From Ignisphaera sp. (GTDB lineage Archaea; Thermoproteota; Thermoprotei_A; Sulfolobales; Ignisphaeraceae): a stretch of DNA of 54,913 nucleotides. Within the stretch, counting starts at the first letter, position 1; the number at the start of each line of letters is the position of its first letter. A program made the translations under genes and the position numbers. Shown here in pieces: positions 8,445-17,604 of this stretch. Under the pieces are notes generated by a model. The model worked only from the letters and a program-made list of their open reading frames with translations, had not been told where the DNA came from and did no database searches. The DNA lies in contig JAPWTX010000007.1 of NCBI GenBank assembly GCA_028275825.1, positions 1 through 54,913 of the forward strand, written 5' to 3'.

Positions 8445-8462
8445 ATATATCGCCAGATATAT
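8445..8462. promoter_or_regulatory. Palindromic operator at the padR start site
   Basis: ATATATC, a 4-bp spacer, then GATATAT forms a perfect inverted repeat. It lies between the TATA box (8469-8480) and the padR ATG, overlapping the predicted transcription start. Binding here would block its own promoter, as expected for autoregulation by a PadR repressor. The site is seen; its binding protein is inferred. Confidence 0.5.
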
Positions 8463-8600
8463 CTCACAATATTTATTAAGAGTTACACTCAAGAACCCTA
8501 GCTTAAAAGCTTATATATAGCAAAGCATCTTCAAGGCATAGCCAAAGCAAGAATGTCACGCTAAAAAAGTTTTGAGTTTACTTCATCATTATTACTATTT

Positions 8601-9134
8601 TTAGACAGATGAGGATGTTGTTGAGGCAGTTGTTTTTACTATAGCTTCAAACTTGTATACTGCTAGCACTTTACCTCCCTCTACATCTACATACACCACA
8701 GCTCTACCTCCATTACCATTGCACAGCGTGACAACAGCCTTTGTAGCTCTAAATGTTACTGATCCATCTCCTCCTACAATCATCGTCGCAATAGGCTTTA
8801 TATTGGTAATGTTATATCCTTGATTAAGGAGTGTAGCTACATTTGAATCTTTTTGAAGTATTGATACAACTTTTTGCTTAAACTCGTCACTAATAACCAC
8901 CTCTAAACCTCTAGCACCCCAGCCAAAGGCCCCTCTAAACCTTGAATTCCATGCGAGTGGCACCCATATTTTTGATGCACTACTTGGTGTTTCCACACCA
9001 TTATTCTTTTGTGTGTATGCCAGGGTCACTACAGATAATATAGATAGTATTGATGCTAATACTACTACAATGACTAAAACTAAATACTTTTTCTCCACAT
9101 ATTCCACCCAAGAACTGAAATCATGGCTCACCAC
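8601..9134 (-). CDS. Membrane-anchored protein of unknown function
   Basis: The 177-residue protein has a short basic N-terminus, one strong transmembrane segment (LVLVIVVVLASILSILSVVTLAY, about 18-40) and an outside-facing domain of about 130 residues. That domain ends with strands suggestive of a PepSY-like fold (VTLCNGNGGRAVVYVDVEGGKVLAVYKFE) and a Ser/Thr tail. I do not recognise a family with confidence. It lies before and co-directional with the PadR/ABC operon but 133 nt away, so co-transcription is uncertain. Confidence 0.6.
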   Translation of the reverse strand: MVSHDFSSWVEYVEKKYLVLVIVVVLASILSILSVVTLAYTQKNNGVETPSSASKIWVPLAWNSRFRGAFGWGARGLEVVISDEFKQKVVSILQKDSNVATLLNQGYNITNIKPIATMIVGGDGSVTFRATKAVVTLCNGNGGRAVVYVDVEGGKVLAVYKFEAIVKTTASTTSSSV

Positions 9135-9351
9135 TTTAAAATCTGACTCACAAAAAGTGCTTCACAGCACGTGTGTAAACATACTAGAATAGACTGTGAC
9201 AAACTATCTGCAGTATTCAACATCATCAGAATGTGAAGCCCCATGAAAACCAGTGCTGCATACAAAGACTAGTTATAGCACCAAAAATTATCATATGTAC
9301 AAGAACCTATAGGCATAAATTACGAGATGCTGCCTTGGGAACCAGGAAACA

Positions 9352-9598
9352 GGGGTTCAGCTCTTATATAGATTCATATTGCTTTATAGTCATAGCCTCA
9401 TCTCCTTTCCCCTGCACCGCTTCTCGGGTCTGCATATACCTTGGGGGCTTTCAGAAAATTCAGGGACCCCACACCTTGGTTGCTGCCCTTGGGGAGAGCC
9501 CTCTACGGCTCTTCACCCCTCACAGGGAATCTCATCAAAATGTTTAATAATTTCAAACCTTATAAACCTGTGTGAAACTGGAAACAGCTGCGAAAGGC
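9352..9598 (-). repeat. Structured ~250-bp element, family R1 copy A (candidate ncRNA)
   Basis: It is about 80% identical by eye to the sequence at 28254-28504 in the opposite orientation. In the sense of copy B it begins with a TATA-like TTTATAAGG (here the complement of 9560-9568), then ATGAGATTCCCTGTGAGGGG, a six-bp stem AGAGCC/GGCTCT whose loop differs between copies, and a C/G-rich 3' half ending GAGCTGAACCCC. Conserved promoter and stems with changing loops suggest an RNA gene or a small mobile element. Frames read through it are not conserved and are not called genes. The remainder of 9135-9688 shows only the thiM leader. Confidence 0.55.
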
Positions 9599-9688
9599 AA
9601 ACCATTTTCTCATTGGTTGCACCAGTTAAGCTCATTAATTTTAACAACATTGTAACTGTGTGTATTAAGAACTTCGTGGTGGTAGGCT

Positions 9689-10534
9689 ATGGATCTACAG
9701 GATATGGTGTGGATTGATAGTGTTTTGAGTATGGTTAGGTTGAGGAGGCCTCTTATCCACAATATAACGAATTTTGTTGTTATGAATACTACTGCAAATG
9801 CTTTACTAGCCTTGGGTGCCTCACCAATAATGTCTCACTCTGTAGAGGATTTAGATGATCTTGTACCTGCGGCTGACGCTATTGTTGTAAACATAGGGAC
9901 TGTTGATGATTACTTTGCATACTCCATGCTTAAAGCTGTTCAGCTTGCTAAATTATATAAAAAGCCTGTTGTGCTAGACCCTGTTGGAGCTGGAGCAACT
10001 AAGTTAAGAACCAGGGTTGCTCTAATGCTTCTTAACAGTGGTGGGGTAAGCGTTGTCCGCGGCAACTTTGGCGAGATGTCTGCTCTTGCTGGTGAGTATG
10101 GGAGGACTAAGGGTGTTGAAGCAGCTTTTTATGAGAGTGGTAAGGCGGCTAGGCTAGCTCTAGAAGTTGCGTCAAGGTATAGCGTTGTTGCTGGCGTTAC
10201 TGGACCCATCGACTATGTTAGTGATGGTAAAAGGGTTTTCGGTATTGAGCTTAAGAAGAGTTCAAAAAGCCTAGAGCAGGTCATTGAGAGGGTTACTGGG
10301 TTGGGATGCATGGTATCAGCCCTTATAGGCGCTTTCATAGCTGTTGAAGAACCTTTGAAAGCTTGTATAGCTGGTATAGCAATGTTTAAGGCTGTGTCTC
10401 TATATGCTGCTGAGGATTCTCCCTACCCAGGCTCATTCCATGTAAAGCTCTATGACTGGCTATATAGAATTGATGGTGAGGGTATAAGGAGTGTTATTAA
10501 GGTTGATAAGGTTGAGCCTCAGGGAGAAGCTTAG
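9689..10534 (+). CDS. thiM: Hydroxyethylthiazole kinase
   Basis: The 281-residue enzyme phosphorylates hydroxyethylthiazole for thiamine salvage. ThiM motifs are clear: HNITNFVVMNTTANALLALGASPIM near 25-50, KPVVLDPVGAGATKLR near 93-108, RGNFGEMSAL near 120, and a glycine-rich ATP segment VTGLGCMVSALIGAF near 205. The ATG at 9689 follows GGTAGG; Met6 is a possible alternative. It opens the thiM-thiE-thiL operon with overlapping genes. No classical thiamine-pyrophosphate riboswitch was seen upstream. Confidence 0.93.
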   Translation: MDLQDMVWIDSVLSMVRLRRPLIHNITNFVVMNTTANALLALGASPIMSHSVEDLDDLVPAADAIVVNIGTVDDYFAYSMLKAVQLAKLYKKPVVLDPVGAGATKLRTRVALMLLNSGGVSVVRGNFGEMSALAGEYGRTKGVEAAFYESGKAARLALEVASRYSVVAGVTGPIDYVSDGKRVFGIELKKSSKSLEQVIERVTGLGCMVSALIGAFIAVEEPLKACIAGIAMFKAVSLYAAEDSPYPGSFHVKLYDWLYRIDGEGIRSVIKVDKVEPQGEA

Positions 10535-11147
10535 GCTTCTAGTTATAACTGATAAGAGGCTTAAGCCAAGTATTGTCAAATCTGTTGAAGATGCTTTAAG
10601 AGGTGGAGCAACATCTATTCAGCTAAGGCTGAAAGATTCTTCAACTAGGGAAATGATTGAAGTTGGGAGAGAGATAAGGAGGTTAACAAGGGATTATGGA
10701 GCTCTATACTTTGTTGATGATAGAGTTGACGTTGCATTAGCAACTGATGCTGATGGTGTTCAGCTAGGACCTGACGATATGCCTATATCCATTGCTCGCA
10801 AACTAGCCCCAAACCTCATAATAGGTTCTTCTATCTACAGCTTGGAAGAAGCTGTAGAGGCTGAGAGAGAAGGGGCGGATTTCCTTGGAGCAGGCTCTGT
10901 ATTTCCATCACCAACAAAAGCTGATGCAAGGATCATAGGCTTGGATGGGCTTAGAAGAGTAGTTGAAAGAGTTAAGATACCTGTTGTAGCTATTGGGGGA
11001 ATCAACGCTAGTAATGCTGAAGCTGTTTTGAGAACAGGTGTTGTTGGTATAGCAGTGATATCAGCTGTTATGGGGGCTGAAGACGTATATAAAGCAACAC
11101 TTGAATTGAGAAAGATTGTCGATAAGGTGCTAGGCTGTGACAAGTAA
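10512..11147 (+). CDS. thiE: Thiamine-phosphate synthase
   Basis: A (beta/alpha)8 enzyme of about 211 residues that joins thiazole phosphate to hydroxymethylpyrimidine pyrophosphate. Family motifs include LLVITDKRL, GGATSIQLRLKD near 30-41, YFVDDRVDVALATDADGVQLGPDDMP, IIGSSIYS, GADFLGAGSVFPSPTK, and VVAIGGINASNA near the end. The frame is open from a GTG at 10491, but the start is unclear: TTG codons at 10503 and 10512 lie closer to the conserved first strand. All choices overlap the thiM end, so translation is probably coupled. Confidence 0.92.
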   Translation: MSLREKLRLLVITDKRLKPSIVKSVEDALRGGATSIQLRLKDSSTREMIEVGREIRRLTRDYGALYFVDDRVDVALATDADGVQLGPDDMPISIARKLAPNLIIGSSIYSLEEAVEAEREGADFLGAGSVFPSPTKADARIIGLDGLRRVVERVKIPVVAIGGINASNAEAVLRTGVVGIAVISAVMGAEDVYKATLELRKIVDKVLGCDK

Positions 11148-12114
11148 TCTTGATGAAATTGTTAAGAGGTTAGCCAAAAAAGTGAAGAGGCATCCTAAAA
11201 CTCTTCTCACATGGTTTGATGATGCTGGTGCTATAAAGGTTGGTGATAGGTACATAGCTGTGAAGGTTGATGGCTTTGCAGCTTCTAGAGCTCTATACCC
11301 TTGGTGCACTTTTAGAGACTTTGGCTTTAGAGGGGTTACAGGAGCTGTCAGCGATGTTATTGCTAAGGGCTGTAAACCAGCTGTGTATGCAGTGTCAATA
11401 GGTGTTAAGCCTGAGCACATAGAGCTTATTGAGGATATTTTCAGTGGTGTGGAGGAGGCTGTCAACCTCTATGGGGGGTATATAGAGAACATGGATACTA
11501 ATGTGGGTTACGATGACTGGATAGACATTTTTGTAATTGGGGAATGCAGCACACAGCCCATTCAGAGACATGCAAAGCCTTTAGACATTGTAGTTATTCC
11601 TAGGAGACTTGGACTTTCCGTGATAGCCTATATAGAATATGTTGAGAAGAGAGTGCCCTCATTTGAAGAGGTTAAGGAATTTTCATGTAGACCACGTGCA
11701 TGCACAGAAATAGCTAGTATTGTAGAGGAGTGCAGAGCATGCATAGATGGATCTATAGATATTAGCGATACCTTTGCTGAAGCACTACAGCAACTAAGTG
11801 AAGTAAGCAATGTGGGTCTCTACATAAATCAAAAACCGTCAAACATGCTACACCACTTAGCGATAAGCTATGCAGAGAGCAGAGGGGTAGACCTAATGAC
11901 TGTAACGCTAGCTTCAAATGAAGAGTACATCCCAATCCTAGTAGTGAAGCCTGGATACGAAGAGCATGTAATTGAATTGCTTAGAAAAAAAGGTTTAGAG
12001 CCCATATTAATCGGCTTTGCAACACATCAAAAAAGCGTTTCATGGCTTGGAAAACCTGTGCCAAAGACTATATGGGACTACGCATCAGGGACAATAACAC
12101 ATATAAGCACATAG
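11137..12114 (+). CDS. thiL: Thiamine-monophosphate kinase-like protein (AIR synthase/ThiL family)
   Basis: The 325-residue protein has the PurM/ThiL layout: TWFDDAGAIKVGDRYIAVKVDGF near 25-47 carries the metal and substrate aspartates, and GAVSDVIAKGCKPAVYAVSIGV near 70-92 is the second conserved block. The C-terminal domain is present but divergent from bacterial ThiL. It follows thiE with an 11-nt overlap and starts at GTG, so it most likely phosphorylates thiamine monophosphate to the pyrophosphate as the last step. A related AIR-synthase-like activity is the alternative. Confidence 0.8.
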   Translation: MTSNLDEIVKRLAKKVKRHPKTLLTWFDDAGAIKVGDRYIAVKVDGFAASRALYPWCTFRDFGFRGVTGAVSDVIAKGCKPAVYAVSIGVKPEHIELIEDIFSGVEEAVNLYGGYIENMDTNVGYDDWIDIFVIGECSTQPIQRHAKPLDIVVIPRRLGLSVIAYIEYVEKRVPSFEEVKEFSCRPRACTEIASIVEECRACIDGSIDISDTFAEALQQLSEVSNVGLYINQKPSNMLHHLAISYAESRGVDLMTVTLASNEEYIPILVVKPGYEEHVIELLRKKGLEPILIGFATHQKSVSWLGKPVPKTIWDYASGTITHIST

Positions 12115-12549
12115 CCAATTTATAGATTTTCACAGCCCTTTAGCTTAACTTTTCCATAATGTCTACATACCCTTTAACCTTCTCCATCAAAATAGTTTAC
12201 ATTCTTCCTCTTCATACATTAATCCATAGAAGCAATTCCTAAAGCTTACTCCTGACATCTATGTAGTATGAAGCCCATTTAGACGCGTCTTCCTCGCTAA
12301 GACCAGCCCTTACAGAAGATCTCCATTAAACCCTTCTAGTGAGATTTAGAGGCATCATAATGCATATTTTAGTCTTGTTTAAACTAATGCCTGAAAACCT
12401 TGTTTATGAGGATAACAACCATTCTTCTATATGCTTATAAGCTTCTTAACTATGTCTATAACGAGCATGGTTAATTTAACTTGGACAATGCTTATTTACT
12501 TCAAAGGCTCTTTATATTATCATCAAAATCGCTTAAGAATACGAATTGC
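12115..12549. other. Gene-free stretch with an unidentified coding relic
   Basis: No intact gene is seen. On the minus strand around 12240-12316 there is a protein-like run, SVRAGLSEEDASKWASYYI and then DVRSKL, followed by a stop; its surroundings contain stops in every frame. It may be a decayed small gene that stood beside the decayed nuclease to the right. I could not assign a family. Confidence 0.35.
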
Positions 12550-13189
12550 CTAGGTCTTTGTGCAGATCTCTATACCAAGTCTCTTTACAGCTTCTAAACC
12601 ACTCTCATCTATTATAGTTTTCCAATTCTCCACAACTTTGAGACTTCTGCATTAGATGTGCTTACCTTAACCTCTACTAATACATGAACCTGGCTCTTGA
12701 TGGTAACACCAACTTCTATTCATGATGGATATCCCATGACCTTACCTTTCTCCGAGATAAACCCGTTTCTTGACCTTAGCCACTCCCAAAAGCTCCTTAG
12801 CAATACCCTTCATAGTATTTCTAAGATTCTCTTCAGATTCTATCCCTCATCTAGCACCTAAAGCTTGTAGCCCTCTTCTCAAAAGAATACATTTTCCTCA
12901 TAGTACTTTCATAAAACCTGTTGAAATTTTCTTTAAGTCTCTTCAATTCAGACTCTATAGCCTCAAACCTTTTGCTAGCCTCTTTCCAACGCTTATTGTT
13001 CTCCTCCCACCTCCTCTCCTGATACTTAATGAATATCAAAAAAGTCTTCTCTAAACTTTTCAACTCACTCAATATTGTGTCAAGACCAAGAATGCTAGCA
13101 ACAGCTAACCTAAACTCCTCATCACTCTTCAAAAGCTTTAGAATTCTTTGCTTAAGCCTTGCATCTATAGCCATGAAGCTCTGACCCAT
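12550..13189 (-). pseudogene. Decayed coiled-coil/PD-(D/E)XK nuclease-like protein (DUF3782-type)
   Basis: An intact N-terminal 112-codon stretch (13189-12851) encodes a coiled coil (SLEKTFLIFIKYQERRWEEN, then RFEAIESELKRLKENFN). Beyond it the nuclease domain is still readable but broken. GAR, a stop where Trp is expected, GIESEENLRNTMKGIAKELL, GVAKVKKRVYLGE, a frameshift, KVMGYPS, then VLVEVKVSTSNAEVSKL and RLGIEICTKT before a stop at 12550. This order matches the crenarchaeal DUF3782 proteins, in which EVK is the catalytic motif. At least one stop and one frameshift inactivate it. The family name is from memory. Confidence 0.7.
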
Positions 13190-13323
13190 ACTAATCCTAG
13201 AATATAAGCTGTTAACAGATTTTAAATACTGGGTTATTGTATTACTACTGTTGTTTTGTAGCTGTTCTAAAACTAGGTAAACCTTCTACGACTTTTTCAT
13301 GAACAATGTTGTTTTGAGGAATT

Positions 13324-15153
13324 TTAGGTCGTTATTCCAAGTTTTGTTGCATATTCTTTGAGTCCTAGCTCCTCTATAACCTCTTTTTGAGGAATTCCGT
13401 TCTCATCCCATTTCATGTATTCGTAGTATTCTTTTAGCATGGGTTCTAGTTCGACTACTTGATCTTTTGAACCCCCCTCCTTTAAGGGCTCCTTTAAGAA
13501 TCTTCTTGGTATGGTGTCATGCTCTTTTGTTACGCCATTTGCTATGTTGAATAGTCTCTTTAGTGTGAATATCCTTCTCCCGATTTTTAGGAGGTCTGGT
13601 AGTAGTTTTTTGATTCCTGTTACGTATGTGTAGAGGCCTGCTACGTGTGCAGGTGGTATGTCTACGAATTTGCAGAGGCCCATGCTCTCTAGGACCTCGC
13701 TCCATATCTCCATTGTGGCAACCATCCACCCCTTGCCTCTGTATGTAAATCTGTCAACTCTTTCATAGATTTTGAGATCGTGCACCCTTTGCCCCTGCTC
13801 TATTCTGAAGAACAGTCCATATAAGTGGTCAGCACCCCTATTAGAGGTTGCATATTGCAGACCCATACCTTTAAAAGCTCTTGGGTCGTGCATGGGCATT
13901 TCAGTGCCTTTTACATGCATGCAGTACTCTTCTGTGCCTCTCCCAATGATTCTCGATGCTTGCCTGCACCCCTCTGCCAGCACACTTCCAAATCCTATCC
14001 TCCTACCCATCATTTCAATAAGCTTCAGAACGGTTTCCTTATCACCCCACTTCAGCTCCAATCCACCAGTATCCATTGCTGTAATCAATCCTTTTTCAAA
14101 GCACTCCATAGCCCACGCTATTGTAACGCCAGTAGATATTGTGTCAAGGCCATACTTGCTACAGAGATAACTCACCTTAGCAAGGTAATGTGGGTCATCT
14201 ATCATGAGAAGGGTGCCCAGAGATGCAATGGTCTCGTATTCAGGAGCCCTAACCCTTCTCCCATCAACTTCAACAACTTTCCAGCACTTCACAGGGCATG
14301 CCCAGCAACCATATACATCAACAACTATACCCTTCTCCTTAAAGCTCTGACCAGTGATATTCTTGTACCCTTCAAATTCTCCAACGGTAAAGTTCTTGAT
14401 TGGCATATCTCCATATTCATAAAACTCCTCAACCTCACCAGCTGTGCCAAAAGCAGCTAGTATTTGTGCTGTTGGTGAGGACATTATTAGTGGAAGAAGC
14501 CTTGAGAGGATACTTGAAACACGCTGCACATCCTTTACCCTTACCTTTCCACTACCTCTAACAGCTATAGCCTTAAGGTTTTTAGAGCCCATAACAGCAC
14601 CCATACCAGTTCTCCCACCTATTCTAGGCCCATTTGGCTGAATATCTGATGCTATACATGCAATTCTCGATAAGTTCTCTCCAGCAGGGCCAATAGCAGC
14701 AACCTTCACACTGCTATCACCAATCTCCTTCTTAATACTCTCATCAGTTTCAAACACGTCTAGCCCCCAAAGCTTAGATGCATCTCTAATCTCTACAACG
14801 CCATCATGTATATAGAGGTATACAGGTGAGGATGCCCTACCCTTCACCACCACACCATCAAAGCCGCTCTTCTTGAGCTCAGGCCCCCAGTACCCGGCTA
14901 TGTGAGATTCTCCCCATGCCATGGTTAAAGGAGACTTTGCTGCAACAACATATCTAGAGGATCCATATACAGGTGAGCCCGTTAAGGCACCAGTCATGAA
15001 TACGAGAATGTTGTCAGGGCTTAGAGGATCTATTCTGGGATCAGGAATTTCTTCAATAATAATTTTTACTGCTAAGCCTATTCCACCCAAAAACTTGTCT
15101 ACATCTTCATATGCAAGCTTTCTCTGCTCAATCTTTCCACTGGATAAATCCAC
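13324..15153 (-). CDS. Tungsten-containing aldehyde ferredoxin oxidoreductase family protein (AOR 2)
   Basis: A 609-residue AOR paralogue from the GTG at 15153. The cluster ligands are C283xxC286xxxC290 and C494; GGRTGMGAVMGSKNLKAIAV and DPRAFKGMGLQYATSNRGA are family segments. The normal N-terminus (YYGYAGNILYVDL) is encoded just upstream in the same frame, but with no ATG, GTG or TTG before the aldolase stop at 15208-15210. Deleting one T of the run at 15200-15202 would join it to a GTG overlapping that stop. So either the annotated start is a compromise, or a frameshift or base error is present. It would oxidise an aldehyde, perhaps one produced through the adjacent aldolase. Confidence 0.88.
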   Translation of the reverse strand: MDLSSGKIEQRKLAYEDVDKFLGGIGLAVKIIIEEIPDPRIDPLSPDNILVFMTGALTGSPVYGSSRYVVAAKSPLTMAWGESHIAGYWGPELKKSGFDGVVVKGRASSPVYLYIHDGVVEIRDASKLWGLDVFETDESIKKEIGDSSVKVAAIGPAGENLSRIACIASDIQPNGPRIGGRTGMGAVMGSKNLKAIAVRGSGKVRVKDVQRVSSILSRLLPLIMSSPTAQILAAFGTAGEVEEFYEYGDMPIKNFTVGEFEGYKNITGQSFKEKGIVVDVYGCWACPVKCWKVVEVDGRRVRAPEYETIASLGTLLMIDDPHYLAKVSYLCSKYGLDTISTGVTIAWAMECFEKGLITAMDTGGLELKWGDKETVLKLIEMMGRRIGFGSVLAEGCRQASRIIGRGTEEYCMHVKGTEMPMHDPRAFKGMGLQYATSNRGADHLYGLFFRIEQGQRVHDLKIYERVDRFTYRGKGWMVATMEIWSEVLESMGLCKFVDIPPAHVAGLYTYVTGIKKLLPDLLKIGRRIFTLKRLFNIANGVTKEHDTIPRRFLKEPLKEGGSKDQVVELEPMLKEYYEYMKWDENGIPQKEVIEELGLKEYATKLGITT

Positions 15154-15207
15154 GTAGAGAATGTTCCCAGCATAACCGTAGTACTCAGCCGACGTTGCGA
15201 AACACCA

Positions 15208-15864
15208 CTAGCCAAGTTTATAGAGCTTGTAGTAGAGTTCAACCTCTCTCTCAGGTATAACAGGAGGCTCCTTGCCTAAGGTCATGGACACGAACTGAGC
15301 CATTGCAACTTCTTCAAGCGTTTCAGCAATGGCTTCAGCCTCATAAAGGTTTGCACCCATTGCAATAATGCCATGGTTTTGGAGGATAAGGGCTCTTGCT
15401 CCTGTAGATGCTTTTTCAGCAACAAGCTTTGCAAGCTGATCTGTTCCTGGAAATGCGAAGGGAACTACCTCAACCCTTCTCAAAACCATAACAGCTTCAA
15501 CAGTTATAGGCTTTAAACCAATGCCAGCAAGTGCAAGCCCTAGTGTCACAGGGTTATGGGCATGAACGACGGCATTAACATCTGGTCTAACCTTGTATAC
15601 AGCAGCATGCAAAGGCCACTCAATTGAGGGTCTTCCAAAACCCTCAATAACATTTCCATCGAGATCAAGCTTAATCAAGTCATCTGGTGTAAGCTCACCT
15701 TTAAATATACCTGAGGGAGTGATCCAAAACTCCTTTGCATTAGGCACTCTAGCACTAACATTACCCCCAAGTGCAGATACCATGCCTCTGTTAAACAAGT
15801 TTCTCATAACTTTGCACACATCATTCTTTAACTGCTCCTCTGGAATTTCAATACCCTCACTCAT
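15208..15864 (-). CDS. Class II aldolase/adducin family protein (fuculose-phosphate aldolase-like)
   Basis: A zinc aldolase of about 218 residues. GGNVSARVP near 34-42 and TPSG near 50 bind the phosphate, SIEWPLHAAVYK carries the catalytic glutamate, and HAHNPV plus QNHGIIAMG supply the zinc histidines. The family cleaves sugar phosphates such as fuculose or ribulose 1-phosphate to lactaldehyde or glycolaldehyde and dihydroxyacetone phosphate. The ATG at 15864 follows GAGGTG; an in-frame GTG lies three codons earlier. It is directly upstream of and in the same frame as AOR 2, which could oxidise the aldehyde product. Confidence 0.88.
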   Translation of the reverse strand: MSEGIEIPEEQLKNDVCKVMRNLFNRGMVSALGGNVSARVPNAKEFWITPSGIFKGELTPDDLIKLDLDGNVIEGFGRPSIEWPLHAAVYKVRPDVNAVVHAHNPVTLGLALAGIGLKPITVEAVMVLRRVEVVPFAFPGTDQLAKLVAEKASTGARALILQNHGIIAMGANLYEAEAIAETLEEVAMAQFVSMTLGKEPPVIPEREVELYYKLYKLG

Positions 15865-15939
15865 TATCAGCACCTCAAAAGTAGGATTATGACCTCAGAT
15901 TTTTAAGGCTTGCTATCAAGAATACTACTGGTGTAATCT

Positions 15940-16221
15940 GTGAAGAAGAAGATATGTGTAAAGCTAAAGATTTTGCCACCGTTCACACCAAATTTAAAAA
16001 CAATTGAAAGCATGTTGCACTTAGAGGATGGCCCCACTCTAGCAAAGCTACTCACCAAAGCATCTAATCAAGGCATTCTAGAAATCAATAAACTCATAGA
16101 AGGCGACGAACTGAAAGACAACATTGTAATACTGGTCAACGGCAAAACAATATTTGACTTAAAGCAGGAACTAAACGATGGAGATAGAGTAGTTATAATG
16201 CCCCTAGCACCCGGGGGATAA
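15940..16221 (+). CDS. MoaD/ThiS-like ubiquitin-fold sulfur carrier
   Basis: The 93-residue beta-grasp protein ends ..NDGDRVVIMPLAPGG, the free diglycine needed for adenylation and thiocarboxylation. It starts with a GTG 12 nt after a GGTG. It is divergent from the aldolase/AOR 2 pair, across a 75-nt spacer with a TATA-like ATTTTTAAGG, and probably supplies sulfur for that module's tungstopterin. Unlike the MoaD-like protein at 2164 it needs no processing. Confidence 0.8.
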   Translation: MKKKICVKLKILPPFTPNLKTIESMLHLEDGPTLAKLLTKASNQGILEINKLIEGDELKDNIVILVNGKTIFDLKQELNDGDRVVIMPLAPGG

Positions 16222-16401
16222 ACACTCAATTATTCGATCTCAATTCTCTAGCAATACTTTTGTATACTTGATGCAGAATAGAGCTGTGGGTGTTGTAGAA
16301 GAATACAGCTTTTCATAGTTGCAGCGCACAGAACTCTAATAGCTAATGCAAATCCTTGGAGTAGAGATAGAAAGAGATTGAGATTTTAGTGCTCTCTTTA
16401 A

Positions 16402-17604
16402 TTATGCTTTCAATCTTTTTGCATCCTGCCTCTTTAGAAGGCTTCTTAGTGTTGTAAGGGTTGTTAGACATGTGATGAAGAGTATTGCTGAGAGGGTTTT
16501 GAAGAGCTGCGTATAGCCAAGGATCTCAACTGTGGGGCCTAGTATAGCGTTTGATACTATGCTTGCTAATGCAAAGCTAGAGCTGTTTAAGCCTAGTGCT
16601 GTCCCCCTGCTATCAGCGTCAACAACCTCTACGATGAGTACTGAAGTCGATATTATGTAACTTGCCCAAACCATGCTATACATAGCCATGGCTACTGCAG
16701 CTCCTGCATAGCTTTCCACAAATGTGTTTATGTAGAGATATAGAGACATTGCTGCTAGGCTAAATGCATAAATGTATATAGTGTTTCCATGTTGCAACAG
16801 TCTGCTTATAGCTATGATAGCAGGTATTTCAAACCAACTGGCTAAGCTGAGAGTAGTTGTAGCTGTTTCCTCCCCAAGCCCAGCAACGTAGGCATAGTAT
16901 TGCGGTACATAAATATTTTTGACAACGTCACCAACCATGAATAGAAGAGAGGAAATGTACACTACAAGAAACCTTGCATTTGATAACACATTGAGAAGAG
17001 GCTTTGCAGAAAAACTTCTTCTACCACCAACAGCCAGCGAATTTGAAGGAGTGAGTAAGAAGGATAGTGATGTAGAGATTGCTAACAAGGCAAGGGACAC
17101 CACAAGCACCACAACATAGATAGAGATAATGCCATAACATCTAAGCAGAAAGCCAGCGAAAAGCAGTGGAAAGGCCCACCCAAATGAGGCGCTGGCCCAA
17201 TACCACCCCATAGGCTTACCCAATTCACCTGGATTCAAATCAGCTACTAAAGCATAGGAAGAGACTCCAATAGCACTACCACCAAAACCTAGGAGAATAA
17301 ATGACACTACAACACCATAGATATTCCCAGCAAGCATAAGCCCCAGCACAGAAAATAAAACCATTGACACACTGCCAAGAAGCATAACAACATGTCTTCG
17401 TCCAATAGCGTCACTTACATAGCCCCACAAAACCTGAGAAACGAGACTAACAAGACTTGAGGCAGCAGTCACAAAACCAGCTAATGCAACTCCCAAACCC
17501 CTACCAACTATATACAGGGGAATAACAGGGTAAGTCAGGCTACTAACAGCCATTAGCAAAGCATTAGATGCATAAAGCATGCATAATGCCCTAAACCTAG
17601 TCAC
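16402..17604 (-). CDS. Major facilitator superfamily transporter
   Basis: The 400-residue protein has about 12 hydrophobic segments. The loop GYVSDAIGRRHVVML between segments 2 and 3 is the MFS motif A, and GFGGSAIGVSSYALVADLNP lies near segment 4. It probably moves a small solute, perhaps a sugar given the glycosidase genes upstream. It starts at GTG behind GAGGT, with a TATA box CTTATAAGG at 17652-17660. The substrate cannot be told from sequence. Confidence 0.88.
   Translation of the reverse strand: MTRFRALCMLYASNALLMAVSSLTYPVIPLYIVGRGLGVALAGFVTAASSLVSLVSQVLWGYVSDAIGRRHVVMLLGSVSMVLFSVLGLMLAGNIYGVVVSFILLGFGGSAIGVSSYALVADLNPGELGKPMGWYWASASFGWAFPLLFAGFLLRCYGIISIYVVVLVVSLALLAISTSLSFLLTPSNSLAVGGRRSFSAKPLLNVLSNARFLVVYISSLLFMVGDVVKNIYVPQYYAYVAGLGEETATTTLSLASWFEIPAIIAISRLLQHGNTIYIYAFSLAAMSLYLYINTFVESYAGAAVAMAMYSMVWASYIISTSVLIVEVVDADSRGTALGLNSSSFALASIVSNAILGPTVEILGYTQLFKTLSAILFITCLTTLTTLRSLLKRQDAKRLKA

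Noticed and set aside
9600-9688. Thiamine-pyrophosphate riboswitch before thiM
   Set aside because: The conserved CTGAGA and ACCTGA segments are not present in the leader.
9233-9717. Two overlapping plus-strand frames of about 100 codons
   Set aside because: They run through the R1 element and are not conserved in its second copy, where different frames are open.
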